Below the pieces are notes generated by a model that was given only the letters and a program-made list of their open reading frames with translations, ran no database searches and was not told where the DNA came from. DNA of 64,000 nt from an uncultured Candidatus Pelagibacter sp. Lineage in GTDB: Bacteria; Pseudomonadota; Alphaproteobacteria; Pelagibacterales; Pelagibacteraceae. A program made the translations under genes and the position numbers. The DNA is taken from assembly GCA_905618915.1 (NCBI GenBank), contig CAJQTI010000007.1:1-64000 (forward strand), read 5' to 3'. Shown here one piece after another: positions 1 through 10,151 of the stretch (positions are counted from its first letter, which is position 1; the number at the start of each line of letters is the position of its first letter).

Positions 1-2
1 CT

Positions 3-89
3 AGCTTTAAAACTTGTCCATCAACGTTTTCTTTAAAAGGGGTTTTAATAGAAGACAAAGATGGTAAAACAATTTGGAAGATAAAATGA
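3..89 (+). CDS. cysS: Cysteinyl-tRNA synthetase, C-terminal end (partial)
   Basis: Only the last 28 codons are in the window, read in frame 3 and ending at TGA 87-89. The tail contains [17 protein letters not shown], which matches the usual end of CysS (a Gly-Val/Ile-x-Leu-Glu-Asp segment followed by Thr-x-Trp). The enzyme charges tRNA-Cys in the cytoplasm. Its stop overlaps the start of the next gene in an ATGA junction, which suggests co-transcription and translational coupling with cimA. The call is tentative because the fragment is short and carries no catalytic motif. Confidence 0.6.
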   Translation, partial: SFKTCPSTFSLKGVLIEDKDGKTIWKIK

Positions 90-1683
90 GCAAAGAACAA
101 CTTTTTATATTTGATACAACGTTAAGAGATGGTGCACAAACGCAAGGTGTAGATTTTTCTGTAGATGATAAATTAAAAATTGCCTTAGCTTTAGATAATT
201 TAGGTGTTGATTATATTGAGGGTGGGTGGCCAGGAGCAAACCCTACAGATACTGAATTTTTTCAAAAAAAACATTCATTTATGCTAAACTAACATCTTTT
301 GGTATGACTAAAAGAACTGGTCGAAGTGCCGATAATGATCCTGGACTTTCAGCGCTTTTAAATTCAAATACACCAGCAGTTTGCATTGTAGGAAAATCAT
401 GGGATTTTCATGTTGATATAGCCCTTGGTATTTCTAATGAAGAAAATTTAGAAAATATTAAAGAAACAGCCAAACATTTTGTTAAAGAGAATAAAGAATT
501 TATGTTTGACGCAGAACATTTTTTCGATGGCTACAAAGCTAATCCAAATTATGCTTTATCATGTCTTAAAGCAGCATTTGATGAAGGAGCAAGATGGATT
601 GTCTTATGCGATACTAATGGTGGAACCTTACCTCATGAAGTTACAAAAATAGTAACAGAAGTTTCTAAAATTATACCTGGAAAAAATTTAGGCATACATG
701 CACACAACGATACAGGTAATGCAGTTGCAAATTCTTTAGCTGCAGTTTGGGCTGGGGTTAGACAAGTGCAAGGAACCATCAATGGCTTAGGTGAAAGATG
801 TGGTAATGCTAATTTAATGTCATTAATTCCTACTTTTTTTTTAAAAGATGATTTTTCTTCTAAATTTCAATTAAAAATTAAACCAGATAATATTAAGAAA
901 TTAACCCAATGCTCCAGATTATTAGACGAAATTTTAAATAGAAAACCTAACAAACATCTTCCATATGTTGGTGCTGCTGCTTTTTCTCACAAAGGTGGTC
1001 TTCATGTATCAGCTGTTCAAAAAGATCCAAAAACGTATGAACATATTAATCCTGAAGAAGTTGGAAACTCTAGAAACATTGTAGTTTCTGATCAATCTGG
1101 AAAATCTAATATAATTTCAAGATTAAAAACTATTGGTATCGAAATAGAAGAGAGTGATCCTAAAATTAAAAAACTTTTAGATGAAGTAAAAGACAGAGAG
1201 TTTATTGGTTATAGTTATGACGGTGCTGATGCATCGTTTGAATTATTAGCTAGAAGAATTATTAGCAAAATACCAAGGTATATATTGATTAAAGAATACG
1301 ATGTTTCAGTTAAAAAAGATTCATCAGGAACAATTATATCTTCTGCTAAAGCACAGCTAGAAGTCGATGGTGAAAAAATTATGTGTACAGGTGAGGGAAA
1401 CGGCCCTGTTAATGCTTTAGATAATGCTATTAGACAAAATGTAGATCGATTAAATAAGTACTCTAAATATTTAAAAGATTTAAAATTAGTGGATTACAAA
1501 GTTAGAATTTTAAACACAGGAACTGAAGCAATTACTAGAGTTTCAATAGAGAGCACAGATTCAAAAGGTAAAAATTGGTTCACCATTGGTGTCTCAGCAA
1601 ATATAATTGATGCTTCATTTAAAGCATTAGTTGATAGTTTGGATTATAAATTATTTAAAGACAATGCTCCAGCAAGCCTTTAA
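86..1683 (+). pseudogene. cimA: (R)-citramalate synthase CimA, interrupted by a frameshift at an A8 run
   Basis: Citramalate synthase condenses pyruvate and acetyl-CoA, the first step of the pyruvate route to isoleucine. The N-terminal part (86-292) has the HMGL-family signature [13 protein letters not shown]. The rest (about 271-1683, first internal ATG at 304) carries GMTKRTGRSADND, the metal-ligand region IHAHNDTGNAVANS, the NGLGERCGN motif and the C-terminal regulatory domain. The two parts lie in different frames. Inserting one A in the run at 264-271 restores a continuous protein through [16 protein letters not shown] at 74 would add four residues, but ATG 86 matches the family start and overlaps the cysS stop. 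Everything except the one base looks intact, so a sequencing error or slippage decoding is as likely as real decay. Confidence 0.85.
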
Positions 1684-2396
1684 TGTCGTTTAACAATATC
1701 TCATTTATTTTACATCAACCTCAACTATCAGAAAATATTGGAGCTTGTGCTAGAGCTGTTAAAAACTTTAACTTTAAAAAACTAATTATTGTTAAACCAA
1801 AACCAATTTTCCCAAATGATAAAATTTTAGCAACTTCAGTTGGTGCAAAAGACCTAATTATTAACGCTAAAGTTCATGAAACTTTAGAATCTGCTGTAAA
1901 AAAAGTAGATTACGTTATTGCTACGTCTGCAAGGTTTAGAAATAAAAATATTAAACACATTAACTTAGAAGATTTAAAAAAAATTGATTTTAATAAGAAG
2001 ATAGCTTTTTTATTTGGTTCTGAAGCGTCTGGCTTATCTAATAATGAGATCAGTTATGCTAATTACACCATGCAAATTCCAACTAACCCTGATTTTAAAT
2101 CTTTAAACCTGTCTCACAGTGTCATTATTATTGCTCATACAGTAGCAAGCATTATCAATTTAAAAGGAGCAAAGTACTCAAAATCAAAAAAAGTAACTTT
2201 AGCTAGTAAGAAGGACATCCAAGCAATGACCAACTTATGCATCAAAAAACTAGAGGAAAAACACTTTTTTAAACCTCTAGAGAAGAGGCCTATCATGCTC
2301 GAAAACTTAAGAAGCATTTTTTCTAAAATGGAGCTTTCTGAGAAGGAAACGCGTATTTTATCGAGTGTATTCGCTAGTTTGTCCAAAAAAGGTTGA
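1683..2396 (+). CDS. trmJ: tRNA/rRNA 2'-O-methyltransferase, TrmH/SpoU family (TrmJ-like)
   Basis: 237 residues, a typical length for TrmH family group 1 (TrmJ). The SpoU knot motifs are present: NIGACARAVKNF near residue 18, LFGSEASGLSNNE near 112 and LNLSHSVIII near 141. These form the trefoil knot that binds SAM and methylates a tRNA ribose, position 32 in characterised TrmJ. The C-terminal extension is rich in Lys and Glu, as in the family. The ATG shares one base with the cimA stop (TAATG), so it is probably translated by reinitiation. The exact RNA target cannot be read from sequence. Confidence 0.85.
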   Translation: MSFNNISFILHQPQLSENIGACARAVKNFNFKKLIIVKPKPIFPNDKILATSVGAKDLIINAKVHETLESAVKKVDYVIATSARFRNKNIKHINLEDLKKIDFNKKIAFLFGSEASGLSNNEISYANYTMQIPTNPDFKSLNLSHSVIIIAHTVASIINLKGAKYSKSKKVTLASKKDIQAMTNLCIKKLEEKHFFKPLEKRPIMLENLRSIFSKMELSEKETRILSSVFASLSKKG

Positions 2397-2424
2397 TTGA
2401 CAAAATAATGAGTAAGTTTATAAA
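2397..2424 (+). promoter_or_regulatory. Predicted sigma-70 promoter of rpsD
   Basis: TTGACA at 2397-2402 and TATAAA at 2419-2424 are separated by 16 bp, essentially a perfect housekeeping promoter. It starts at the very end of trmJ. Transcription would begin near 2431, only about 5 nt before the rpsD ATG at 2436, so the mRNA would be almost leaderless. Confidence 0.7.
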
Positions 2425-2435
2425 CCCCCTATCAA

Positions 2436-3053
2436 ATGACAAAAAGAATTAGTGCTAAACATAAAATAGACAGAAGGTTAAAAATTAACCTATGGGGAAG
2501 ACCTAAAAGTCCTTTTAATAAAAGAGATTACGGTCCAGGACAGCATGGTCAAGGAAGAAAAGGAAAACCATCTGATTACGGAATTCAGCTACAAGCTAAG
2601 CAAAAATTAAAAGGTTACTACGGTAACATTAATGAAAGACAATTCAGAAATATTTACAAAAAAGCTACCATGTTAAAAGGGGATACTGGTGAAAATTTAA
2701 TTGGACTGCTCGAGAGAAGATTAGATTCAGTAGTTTATAGAGCAAGATTTTCAACAACAGTATTTTCAGCGAGACAACTTATTAACCATGGTCACGTAAG
2801 AGTTAATGGTAAAAAAGTTAATATTTCTAGCTATATGGTTAAAGAAGAAGACATAATTGAAATTAGAGATAAATCTAAACAATTAGCTTTCATTGATATC
2901 GCTTTAGCAAACAAAGAAAGAGAAACTCCAGAATATATTCATCTAGATGAAAAGAATAAAAAAGTTACTTTCGTTAGAACACCTAAGTTCGACGAAGTTC
3001 CTTACCCAGTAGTAATGGAACCTAATCTAGTAATTGAATATTACTCTAGATAA
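2436..3053 (+). CDS. rpsD: 30S ribosomal protein S4
   Basis: 205 residues beginning [20 protein letters not shown], which matches the alphaproteobacterial S4 start. The central [17 protein letters not shown] stretch is present, and an S4 RNA-binding domain covers about 95-155 ([14 protein letters not shown], then [13 protein letters not shown]). S4 is a primary 16S rRNA binder in 30S assembly. Here it stands alone, not in the alpha operon next to rpsK and rpoA as in E. coli, which is usual in alphaproteobacteria. No Shine-Dalgarno sequence fits between the predicted transcription start and the ATG. Confidence 0.98.
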   Translation: MTKRISAKHKIDRRLKINLWGRPKSPFNKRDYGPGQHGQGRKGKPSDYGIQLQAKQKLKGYYGNINERQFRNIYKKATMLKGDTGENLIGLLERRLDSVVYRARFSTTVFSARQLINHGHVRVNGKKVNISSYMVKEEDIIEIRDKSKQLAFIDIALANKERETPEYIHLDEKNKKVTFVRTPKFDEVPYPVVMEPNLVIEYYSR

Positions 3054-3121
3054 TAAATATCTATTTTTTAAAACAGTTTATCTAATTTTACTGTTAAAAT
3101 TCCAATAAATCGTGAAATAAT

Positions 3122-3150
3122 TTGGAGTGAATTTTATATAAATTTATTAT
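3122..3150 (+). promoter_or_regulatory. Possible promoter of the cyclopropane fatty acid synthase gene
   Basis: In the 135-bp gap after rpsD, TTGGAG at 3122-3127 and TATTAT at 3145-3150 are 17 bp apart. A weak AT-rich inverted repeat (AACAGT 3072-3077 with ACTGTT 3090-3095) lies upstream and could help end rpsD transcription, but it has no strong U tract. Confidence 0.4.
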
Positions 3151-3188
3151 ACATTTTGCTTATGAAAAAACTTTTTATGAAAGTTTAA

Positions 3189-4379
3189 ATGCAACTTGCA
3201 AGATATTTAGATAAATTATTCCAGAAAGATGGTTTTCTATTAATTGATGCAAATTCAAATAAATATATCATAGGTACACCAAAAAATAACAACCCAATTA
3301 CAGTTAAGATTTTAGATAAGAATCTCCATTATAAATTATTTTTTCGTCCAGATTTATATTTTGGAGAAGCTTATTCTAATGGTGATATACAAATCGAAAA
3401 TGGAAGTTTGACTGATTTTTTAGATATAGCGCTTATGAATATAGGAAGAGGTGAATTAAATATTTTTAGCATGCTGATAAATAAATTTTATGGTTCTTAT
3501 AGATATCTAACAAACTTTAATTTTATAAAAAAATCTAGAATGAATGTTACTCATCATTATGATCTTTCAGATGATTTATACAGTTTATTTTTGGATCCGA
3601 AAAAACAATACTCTTGTGGATATTTTAAAAATGAAAGTGACACTTTAGAAGAAGCTCAAAATAATAAGATACAGCACATAATAAAAAAACTTAATATAAA
3701 GCCAAATCAAAAAGTTCTTGATATAGGTTGTGGCTGGGGATCTTTAGCTATAGATATTGCAAAAAGTACTAATTGTGAAGTTACTGGAATTACTCTATCT
3801 GAAAATCAATTTAACTACTGTGTTAAAAAAGCAAAAGAGCTTAATTTAGAAAATCAAGTTACCTTTAAACTAATAGATTACCGTCAGTTAGATGAAAAGT
3901 TTGATAGAATTGTAAGTGTTGGAATGTTTGAACATGTGGGTAGAAAGTTTTATAAAAATTTTTTTAAGAAAATTGATAAGTTGCTTAATGATGATGGTAT
4001 TTCTTTAGTACACACTATTGGTTCAGTTAACCCCCCTAGAGATCCACATCCCTGGATAACTAAGTATATCTTTCCAGGTGGTTACACACCTAGTCTGAGT
4101 GAAGTAGTAACACCCATAGAGAAAGCTGGATTAATAGTATCTGATATAGAAGTTCTAAAATTACACTATTCTCACACTCTAAGACATTGGAAAGAAAATT
4201 GCATAAAAAATAAAATCCAAATAATCAATATGTTTGATGAAAAATTTTTTAGGATGTGGGAGTTTTATTTAGCTAGTTGCGAAAGTGCTTTTAAATGGGG
4301 AGACCAAGTGGTTTATCAATTTCAACTAACAAAAAACTATATCTCTACACCGAACACTAGAGATTATATTTATAAGTAA
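3189..4379 (+). CDS. cfa: Cyclopropane-fatty-acyl-phospholipid synthase
   Basis: 396 residues. The enzyme transfers a methylene group from SAM to the double bond of unsaturated acyl chains in membrane phospholipids. The N-terminal domain has FRPDLYFGEAYSNGDIQIE (about 52-70). The catalytic part has VTHHYDLSDDLYSLFLD (120-136), YSCGYF (141-146), the SAM-binding loop VLDIGCGWGSLAIDI (176-190) and VGMFEHVG near 245. The C-terminal WGDQVVYQFQL is also family-typical. The start fits the family's N-terminus. It is a single-gene unit, convergent with grxD (4-bp gap). It could modify other unsaturated lipids, but the CFAS assignment is strong. Confidence 0.9.
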   Translation: MQLARYLDKLFQKDGFLLIDANSNKYIIGTPKNNNPITVKILDKNLHYKLFFRPDLYFGEAYSNGDIQIENGSLTDFLDIALMNIGRGELNIFSMLINKFYGSYRYLTNFNFIKKSRMNVTHHYDLSDDLYSLFLDPKKQYSCGYFKNESDTLEEAQNNKIQHIIKKLNIKPNQKVLDIGCGWGSLAIDIAKSTNCEVTGITLSENQFNYCVKKAKELNLENQVTFKLIDYRQLDEKFDRIVSVGMFEHVGRKFYKNFFKKIDKLLNDDGISLVHTIGSVNPPRDPHPWITKYIFPGGYTPSLSEVVTPIEKAGLIVSDIEVLKLHYSHTLRHWKENCIKNKIQIINMFDEKFFRMWEFYLASCESAFKWGDQVVYQFQLTKNYISTPNTRDYIYK

Positions 4380-4383
4380 TAAA

Positions 4384-4716
4384 TTATTTCTTAAAATTAA
4401 TTCCTTTATCCTCAAGTACTTTCTTGAGTTCACCATTTTCATACATTTCTTTAAAGATGTCACAGCCACCAACAAATTCACCCTTGATGTAAACTTGTGG
4501 AATAGTAGGCCAGTCACTAAATTCTTTTATACCTTCTCTTAAAGCTTGAGATTCTAGAACGTTGATCCCTTTATAATTTACTTCTAAAATTTTTAACATG
4601 TTTGATGTAGCCATAGAAAATCCACACTGAGGAGCATCGGGTGTTCCTTTCATAAATAAACATACTTCGTTAGTATCTATGTGACTCTGAATTAAATTTT
4701 TTGTGCTATCGTCCAT
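4384..4716 (-). CDS. grxD: Monothiol glutaredoxin, Grx4/GrxD type
   Basis: 110 residues with the monothiol active site CGFS at 31-34 (GTPDAPQCGFS), then WPTIPQVYIKGEFVGGCDI, the cis-Pro and GG glutathione-binding region. CGFS glutaredoxins carry [2Fe-2S] clusters and pass them to target proteins, often as heterodimers with BolA. Its start shares one base with the bolA stop (TAATG on the minus strand), and this purL-bolA-grxD order is common in alphaproteobacteria, supporting a joint role in iron-sulfur trafficking. Confidence 0.93.
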   Translation of the reverse strand: MDDSTKNLIQSHIDTNEVCLFMKGTPDAPQCGFSMATSNMLKILEVNYKGINVLESQALREGIKEFSDWPTIPQVYIKGEFVGGCDIFKEMYENGELKKVLEDKGINFKK

Positions 4717-4946
4717 TATTGCTCCTTTGTTTTAATTGCTAATGCATGCAGTTCGTTACCCATTTTTCCTTTTAAAGAATTATATACCATCTTGTGTTGT
4801 TCAATTTTGCTTTTTCCAGAAAATTCTTTAGAGATTATTGTTGCTGAGTAGTGATTACTATCTCCCGCCAAGTCTTGAATTTCTATTATAGCATCTGGTA
4901 AAGCTTCTTTTATAAGTGTTTCAACTTCCTTTATATCCATTGCCAT
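4716..4946 (-). CDS. bolA: BolA family protein
   Basis: 76 residues, a compact BolA domain: an N-terminal helix (VETLIKEALPDAIIEIQDL), then SNHYSATIISKEFSGKSKIEQHKMVYNSL and the conserved HALAIKTKE tail containing the cluster-ligand His. BolA partners monothiol glutaredoxins in binding [2Fe-2S] clusters. The ATG at 4946 lies one base after the purL stop; an alternative ATG two codons later (4940) is equally plausible. Co-transcription with purL and grxD is likely. Confidence 0.88.
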   Translation of the reverse strand: MAMDIKEVETLIKEALPDAIIEIQDLAGDSNHYSATIISKEFSGKSKIEQHKMVYNSLKGKMGNELHALAIKTKEQ

Positions 4947-4947
4947 T

Positions 4948-7140
4948 TTAATTTTCCATGTAGTTAGTTAACCAATTTGTATGTGATTTAATTAAATCGT
5001 CAATTGATACTTTTGTCTTAGCATCAATTATTAAACTATCGTCATTTACCGATCCAAGTTCATCAAAATGTACTGAGTTTTCTTGAAGTATTTTAGTAGC
5101 ACTTTCAAGATCAATTTTACTTATTTCAATAATGTATCTTCCTTGGTCTTCACCAAATAAGTATTCGAACTGATTAATTAAGTAATTTGGTTTTTTAATA
5201 GTTGCGCCTTTTTTACCTTTAATACACATTTTAGAAAGAGCAGTAATTATTCCACCTAAAGAGACATCATGTGCTGACTTAATATACTTTTTATCAATAA
5301 GTTTTAATATTGTTTCTCCATTATTTTTTTCATTAAAAAGATTAATTTCAGGAGGAGGTCCATTTTTTTCATTTAAAATATCTCTTGCAAATAAGCTTTG
5401 ATCTAGGTGACCCTCTGTTTTACCAATAACTAAAAGCACATTATCAGCTTCTTTTAAATCCATTGTAACCATGTTTTGGTAATCTTTAATTAATCCAACA
5501 CCTCCAATTGCAGGAGTGGGTTTAATACCAATATCTTTAGTTTGATTGTAAAAAGAAACATTTCCTGAGACTACTGGGAACTGCAAGTAAGCACTCGCTT
5601 CACCTAGGCCTTGAACACACTCTACAAACTCACCCATATTTTCTTGATTTTCAGGACTACCAAAATTTAAACAGTTAGTAATTGCAATTGGTTTTGCACC
5701 AACTGAAATTAAATTTCTCCAACTTTCACAGACAATCTGTTTTCCACCACTTAAAGGGTGAGCCCAACAATATACGGCAGATGAATCAACAGATGCTGCA
5801 ACAGCTTTATTGGTACCATGAACCCTAACAACACCAGCGTCTCCACCAGGTTTTTGAATAGTATCACCCATGACTGTGTGATCGTATTGTTGCCAAATCC
5901 ACTCTTTGCTGCACACATTTGGATTGGATAATATTTTATTTAAAACATTTTTTACTTTTAAGGTTTTAAATAGCTCTTTCTCAACTTTAATTCTTTTAGG
6001 TAATTTAGCTTTTTTCCATTTTCGGTCATACATAGGTGAGTTTTCAACTAATATATTAACAGGAATGTCTGCTACCTTTTCTTTGTTAAAATAAAGTTCA
6101 ATTTTCTTACTTTTTGTTGTTTGACCAATTACAGCAAAGTCTAAATTCCATTTATCAAATATTTTTTTAGCCATTTCTTCCTTGCCGTTTTCTAAAACAA
6201 TAAGCATTCGTTCTTGGCTTTCTGATAGCATAATTTCGTAAGGGGTCATGTTTGTCTCTCTACAAGGAACTTTATTTAAGTTTATTTCAATTCCTAAATT
6301 TCCTTTTGAAGCCATTTCAATACTTGAAGAGGTTAGTCCTGCAGCACCCATATCTTGAATGGCTATAATCGAGTCTCCTGCCATTAACTCTAAACAAGCT
6401 TCTAATAATAGTTTTTCCGTAAAAGGATCTCCAACTTGAACGGTTGGTTTTTTTTCTTCAATTTTATCATCAAAAGAAGCTGACGCCATACTAGCACCAT
6501 GAATTCCATCACGACCTGTTTTTGAACCAACATAGATCACAGGTTTTCCTAATCCTGCAGCTTTTGAATAAAAAATTTTATCTTTTTTAACGAGACCTAA
6601 AGTCATCGCATTTACTAAAATGTTACCATTATAAGACTCGTCAAAACTAGTCTGACCAGCAATTGTTGGAACCCCCATGCAATTACCATATCCACCTATA
6701 CCGTGAACAACGCCACGTAATAAATTTTTAGTCTTTTTATGTTGAGGTGAGCCAAAATGAATTGAGTTTAAATTAGCTATTGGCCTTGCGCCCATTGTAA
6801 ACACATCCCTCATAATACCACCAACACCAGTTGCTGCACCTTGATAAGGTTCAATAAATGAAGGGTGGTTATGGCTTTCAATTTTAAATACAATTGCATC
6901 ATCATCGCCAATGTCAATAATACCAGCATTTTCACCAGGTCCTTGAATTACATTTTTTCCTTTAGTGGGTAAGTTTTTAAGATGAAGTCTTGAAGATTTA
7001 TAAGAACAATGCTCATTCCACATTGCTGAGAAAATACCTAGTTCGGTAATATTGGGAACTCTTTTTAATAAATCACAGATTTTTTTATATTCGTCTTTTT
7101 TTAAACCATGATCGATTGCAAGTTGTTCGTTAACTATCAT
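4948..7140 (-). CDS. purL: Phosphoribosylformylglycinamidine synthase subunit PurL
   Basis: 730 residues, the small-type PurL that works with separate PurS and PurQ subunits. It converts FGAR to FGAM using ATP and ammonia, the fourth step of de novo IMP synthesis. Visible motifs are [10 protein letters not shown] (41-50), [10 protein letters not shown] (85-94), [14 protein letters not shown] (99-112) and, in the second half, [14 protein letters not shown] and the SAHDVSLGG segment of the repeated AIRS-like fold. The start overlaps the purQ stop by one base (TAATG). The order purS-purQ-purL matches the complex it forms. Confidence 0.97.
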   Translation of the reverse strand: MIVNEQLAIDHGLKKDEYKKICDLLKRVPNITELGIFSAMWNEHCSYKSSRLHLKNLPTKGKNVIQGPGENAGIIDIGDDDAIVFKIESHNHPSFIEPYQGAATGVGGIMRDVFTMGARPIANLNSIHFGSPQHKKTKNLLRGVVHGIGGYGNCMGVPTIAGQTSFDESYNGNILVNAMTLGLVKKDKIFYSKAAGLGKPVIYVGSKTGRDGIHGASMASASFDDKIEEKKPTVQVGDPFTEKLLLEACLELMAGDSIIAIQDMGAAGLTSSSIEMASKGNLGIEINLNKVPCRETNMTPYEIMLSESQERMLIVLENGKEEMAKKIFDKWNLDFAVIGQTTKSKKIELYFNKEKVADIPVNILVENSPMYDRKWKKAKLPKRIKVEKELFKTLKVKNVLNKILSNPNVCSKEWIWQQYDHTVMGDTIQKPGGDAGVVRVHGTNKAVAASVDSSAVYCWAHPLSGGKQIVCESWRNLISVGAKPIAITNCLNFGSPENQENMGEFVECVQGLGEASAYLQFPVVSGNVSFYNQTKDIGIKPTPAIGGVGLIKDYQNMVTMDLKEADNVLLVIGKTEGHLDQSLFARDILNEKNGPPPEINLFNEKNNGETILKLIDKKYIKSAHDVSLGGIITALSKMCIKGKKGATIKKPNYLINQFEYLFGEDQGRYIIEISKIDLESATKILQENSVHFDELGSVNDDSLIIDAKTKVSIDDLIKSHTNWLTNYMEN

Positions 7141-7823
7141 TATTTTAAATTATTAATTAAATTTTCAAAAAATATTGAACCATCTTCACCTGATAGAGCA
7201 GGGTCTATCATTCTTTCAGGATGAGGCATCATCCCTATAACATTTTTTTGTTTATTAAATATACCAGCTATATTTTGTAATGAGCCGTTAGGATTAGATT
7301 GCTCATTAACATTTCCATTTTCATCTGAGTAAAATAAAGCTATTTGGTTATTGTCATTAATTTCTTTAATTTGCTCATTAGAACAAAAGTAATTTCCCTC
7401 GTTATGAGCTATATGAAACTTATAGACGTCTTTTTTATCATCTTTAAAATAAGAGTTGTCTTTATTGTTAGCTTTAACAAAAACATTTTTGCAAATAAAT
7501 TCTAGGTATTTATTTCTAAGCAGCACACCTGGCAATAAACCTGATTCAACTAAAATTTGAAAACCGTTACAAACCCCCATAACTTTACCACCCCCTTGAG
7601 CAAAGTTTAGAACAGATTTCATAATTTTTGATTTTGATGCCATACTTCCACATCTAAGATAATCCCCGTATGAAAAACCACCTGGTAAAACCACCAAATC
7701 ACTTTTTGGAAGCTCAACATCATCATGCCAAATCATTTTATTTTTAAAGCCAAATTTTTTTAAGGCTACATCCATGTCTCTATCACAATTAGATCCAGGA
7801 AAGGTTATTACGGATGAATGCAT
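7140..7823 (-). CDS. purQ: Phosphoribosylformylglycinamidine synthase, glutaminase subunit PurQ
   Basis: 227 residues, a class I glutamine amidotransferase that supplies ammonia to PurL. The N-terminus has [12 protein letters not shown], followed by [14 protein letters not shown] (about 46-59), the nucleophile Cys85 in [11 protein letters not shown], and the His201/Glu203 pair in MMPHPERM. All triad positions are present. It sits between purS and purL, 6 nt after purS, and is probably translated in fixed ratio with them. Confidence 0.97.
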   Translation of the reverse strand: MHSSVITFPGSNCDRDMDVALKKFGFKNKMIWHDDVELPKSDLVVLPGGFSYGDYLRCGSMASKSKIMKSVLNFAQGGGKVMGVCNGFQILVESGLLPGVLLRNKYLEFICKNVFVKANNKDNSYFKDDKKDVYKFHIAHNEGNYFCSNEQIKEINDNNQIALFYSDENGNVNEQSNPNGSLQNIAGIFNKQKNVIGMMPHPERMIDPALSGEDGSIFFENLINNLK

Positions 7824-7829
7824 TATTTA

Positions 7830-8072
7830 TTATTGTGATCCAATAATTTTAAAGTCTTCTATTACTAAGTTTGCTAAAAGTTTCTTACACATCTCTTCAA
7901 CTTTTGCTTCAGCTTTTTTCTTATCACTTTCGTTTGTATCAATTTCAAAATACTTACCTTGCCTTACTTCATTAATACCTTCAAATCCCATACCATCCAA
8001 GGTTTGATGAATAACTTTACCTTGAGGATCTAAAACATCTTTTTTAAGAGTTATAATTACAGATATTTTCAT
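7830..8072 (-). CDS. purS: Phosphoribosylformylglycinamidine synthase subunit PurS
   Basis: 80 residues, the normal size of PurS. It shows the family pattern: a strand ISVIITLKKDVLDPQGKVI, then LDGMGFEGINEVRQGKYFEID and a C-terminal helix ending in a VIEDFKI strand. PurS dimers bridge PurL and PurQ and help form the ammonia channel. The gene starts one base after the purC stop and precedes purQ. Confidence 0.95.
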   Translation of the reverse strand: MKISVIITLKKDVLDPQGKVIHQTLDGMGFEGINEVRQGKYFEIDTNESDKKKAEAKVEEMCKKLLANLVIEDFKIIGSQ

Positions 8073-8073
8073 A

Positions 8074-8856
8074 TTATTTTCTTTTTTTAACTGATCTTAA
8101 TTTTGTAACATTAACAGCACTTAAGTTTGATTGCTCATGCAATATGCCAAGTCTTTTAGCAACCTCAGTATAAGCTGGAATTAAATCACCTAAGTTTTTA
8201 CGAAATCTGTCTTTATCTAGTTTTTTATCAGTAATACTGTCCCACAATCTACAAGTATCAGGGCTAATCTCATCAGCTAAAATAACCTCATTTTTCCCAT
8301 TTTCTTTAAGTCTTCCAAACTCTAGTTTAAAATCAATTAGTTTAATTCCAACCCCTCTAAACATCCCAATCATAAAATCATTAATTCTAAGGATCATTTT
8401 CTTAACTTTTTCTAATTCAGATTTTGTAGCCCAATCAAAAGCTAATATATGCTCTTCTGCAATAAGTGGATCACCTAAACTATCATCTTTTAGGCAATAC
8501 TCTAATAGTGGCTGTTTTAAAACTGTTCCATCTTCAATACCAAGTCTTTTAGTAATTGAGCCTGTTGCAACATTACGAACAATAAACTCAATAGGAATAA
8601 TCTCTACCAATTTAATAATTTGCTCTCTCATGTTTAGTCTTTTAACTAAATGATTTTTAATTCCAATTTGGGTTAAGTTAGATAAAATATGTTCAGATAT
8701 TCTATTGTTTAAAACACCCTTACCTTCAATAGTTGATTTCTTTAGGTTATTAAAAGCTGTTGCGTCATCTTTAAAATATTGGATAACTAAATTTTTATCA
8801 GATGTTGCATAAATTATCTTAGCTTTACCTTCGTATAACTTTTTACCTTTTTTCAT
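8074..8856 (-). CDS. purC: Phosphoribosylaminoimidazole-succinocarboxamide synthase (SAICAR synthase)
   Basis: 260 residues. The enzyme ligates aspartate to CAIR using ATP to give SAICAR. The N-terminus has the [10 protein letters not shown] nucleotide loop and [28 protein letters not shown] gives the substrate-binding region, LIDFKLEFG and [11 protein letters not shown] the metal and ATP sites. It follows purB with a one-base TAATG overlap; PurB acts on its product, so neighbouring genes encode consecutive steps. The C-terminus is a basic tail. Confidence 0.96.
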   Translation of the reverse strand: MKKGKKLYEGKAKIIYATSDKNLVIQYFKDDATAFNNLKKSTIEGKGVLNNRISEHILSNLTQIGIKNHLVKRLNMREQIIKLVEIIPIEFIVRNVATGSITKRLGIEDGTVLKQPLLEYCLKDDSLGDPLIAEEHILAFDWATKSELEKVKKMILRINDFMIGMFRGVGIKLIDFKLEFGRLKENGKNEVILADEISPDTCRLWDSITDKKLDKDRFRKNLGDLIPAYTEVAKRLGILHEQSNLSAVNVTKLRSVKKRK

Positions 8857-10148
8857 TATTTAAAAACTCTCCTAAAGATTAAATCTACATTTTTAAAGTG
8901 TGATGAATAATTAAATATAGTCTTCAACTTTTTTGAAGAAATTTTATTCATTATGAATTCATCATTTGAAATAACATCAAATAAATTTAGGTTTTCTGCA
9001 AAACATTTTTTTGCATAGTTTTGAACCATTTTGTAAGATTGTTCACGGCTCAATCCTGATTTTGTTAGCTCTAACATTACTTCTTGTGAAAAAATTAAAC
9101 CTTTGGTTATATTTAAATTTTCAATCATTTTATTTGGATAGACAATCATTTTATCTAAAATATTACTAAGTCTAGCTAAAGCAAAATCTAAAGTTATGTT
9201 TGCATCAGGACCAATATTTCTTTCAACACTTGAGTGAGAAATATCTCTTTCATGCCATAGTGCAATATTTTCTAGAGCGGGGACAACAGCACTCCGAACC
9301 ATTCTCGCAAGACCAGTTAAATTTTCACTTAGTATTGGATTTTTTTTATGAGGCATTGCCGATGAGCCTTTTTGATCTTTTGAAAAAAATTCTTGTACCT
9401 CATAAACTTCTGTTCTTTGTAAGTGTCTAATTTCAATCGCAACTCTTTCAACTGACCCAGCAATAATTCCAAGAATAGAAAAATAAAAAGCATGTCTATC
9501 TCTTGGTATTACTTGTGTCGATATAGGCTCAACTTTTAACCCAAGTTTTTTTGCTACATATTTTTCAACGTTAGGATTAATATTTGCAAATGTACCTACT
9601 GCACCAGAAATTGCACATGTTGAAATCTCATCAATTGCATCAACTAATCTTTTTCTATTTCTCTTAAACTCTTCATAAAATGAAGCTAATTTTAAACCAA
9701 AAGTGATAGGTTCAGCATGAATTCCATGACTTCTACCCATACAAGGGGTGTATTTGTATTTTTTAGCTTGTTTCTTTAAAACTTTGAGAATTTGATCGAT
9801 ATCACCAAGTAGAATTTTACCTGATTGAACTAATTGAATATTTAAACTGGTATCTAGAACATCGGAAGACGTCATACCTTGGTGAAGATATCTTGCTTTA
9901 ATCCCAGCTTTTTCAGTAACAGAGGTTAAAAATGCTATTACATCATGTTTAACTTTACTCTCGATTTGGTGAATTCTTTTAACATTTATTTTAGCTTTTT
10001 TTCTAACAACAGATGCAACACCCTTTGGAATTTGACCTAATTTTTCCATGGCTTCGGCTGCTGCAACCTCTACATCAAGCCAAATTTGGTATTTATTTTC
10101 TTCTGACCATATGTCAGTAAGCTGTTTTCTAGAATATCTTTCAATCAT
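8856..10148 (-). CDS. purB: Adenylosuccinate lyase
   Basis: 430 residues of the fumarase/aspartase superfamily. The enzyme releases fumarate from SAICAR and from adenylosuccinate. Motifs in order: [12 protein letters not shown] (89-100), [14 protein letters not shown] (138-151) with the general-acid His, and the superfamily signature [12 protein letters not shown] (261-272) containing the mobile-loop serine. It lies 3 nt after the map stop on the same strand and leads the purine block of this run. Confidence 0.96.
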   Translation of the reverse strand: MIERYSRKQLTDIWSEENKYQIWLDVEVAAAEAMEKLGQIPKGVASVVRKKAKINVKRIHQIESKVKHDVIAFLTSVTEKAGIKARYLHQGMTSSDVLDTSLNIQLVQSGKILLGDIDQILKVLKKQAKKYKYTPCMGRSHGIHAEPITFGLKLASFYEEFKRNRKRLVDAIDEISTCAISGAVGTFANINPNVEKYVAKKLGLKVEPISTQVIPRDRHAFYFSILGIIAGSVERVAIEIRHLQRTEVYEVQEFFSKDQKGSSAMPHKKNPILSENLTGLARMVRSAVVPALENIALWHERDISHSSVERNIGPDANITLDFALARLSNILDKMIVYPNKMIENLNITKGLIFSQEVMLELTKSGLSREQSYKMVQNYAKKCFAENLNLFDVISNDEFIMNKISSKKLKTIFNYSSHFKNVDLIFRRVFK

Positions 10149-10151
10149 TAA

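Noticed and set aside
3063-3100. Rho-independent terminator after rpsD
   Set aside because: Only a 6-bp AT-rich stem with a long loop and no U tract; too weak to call.
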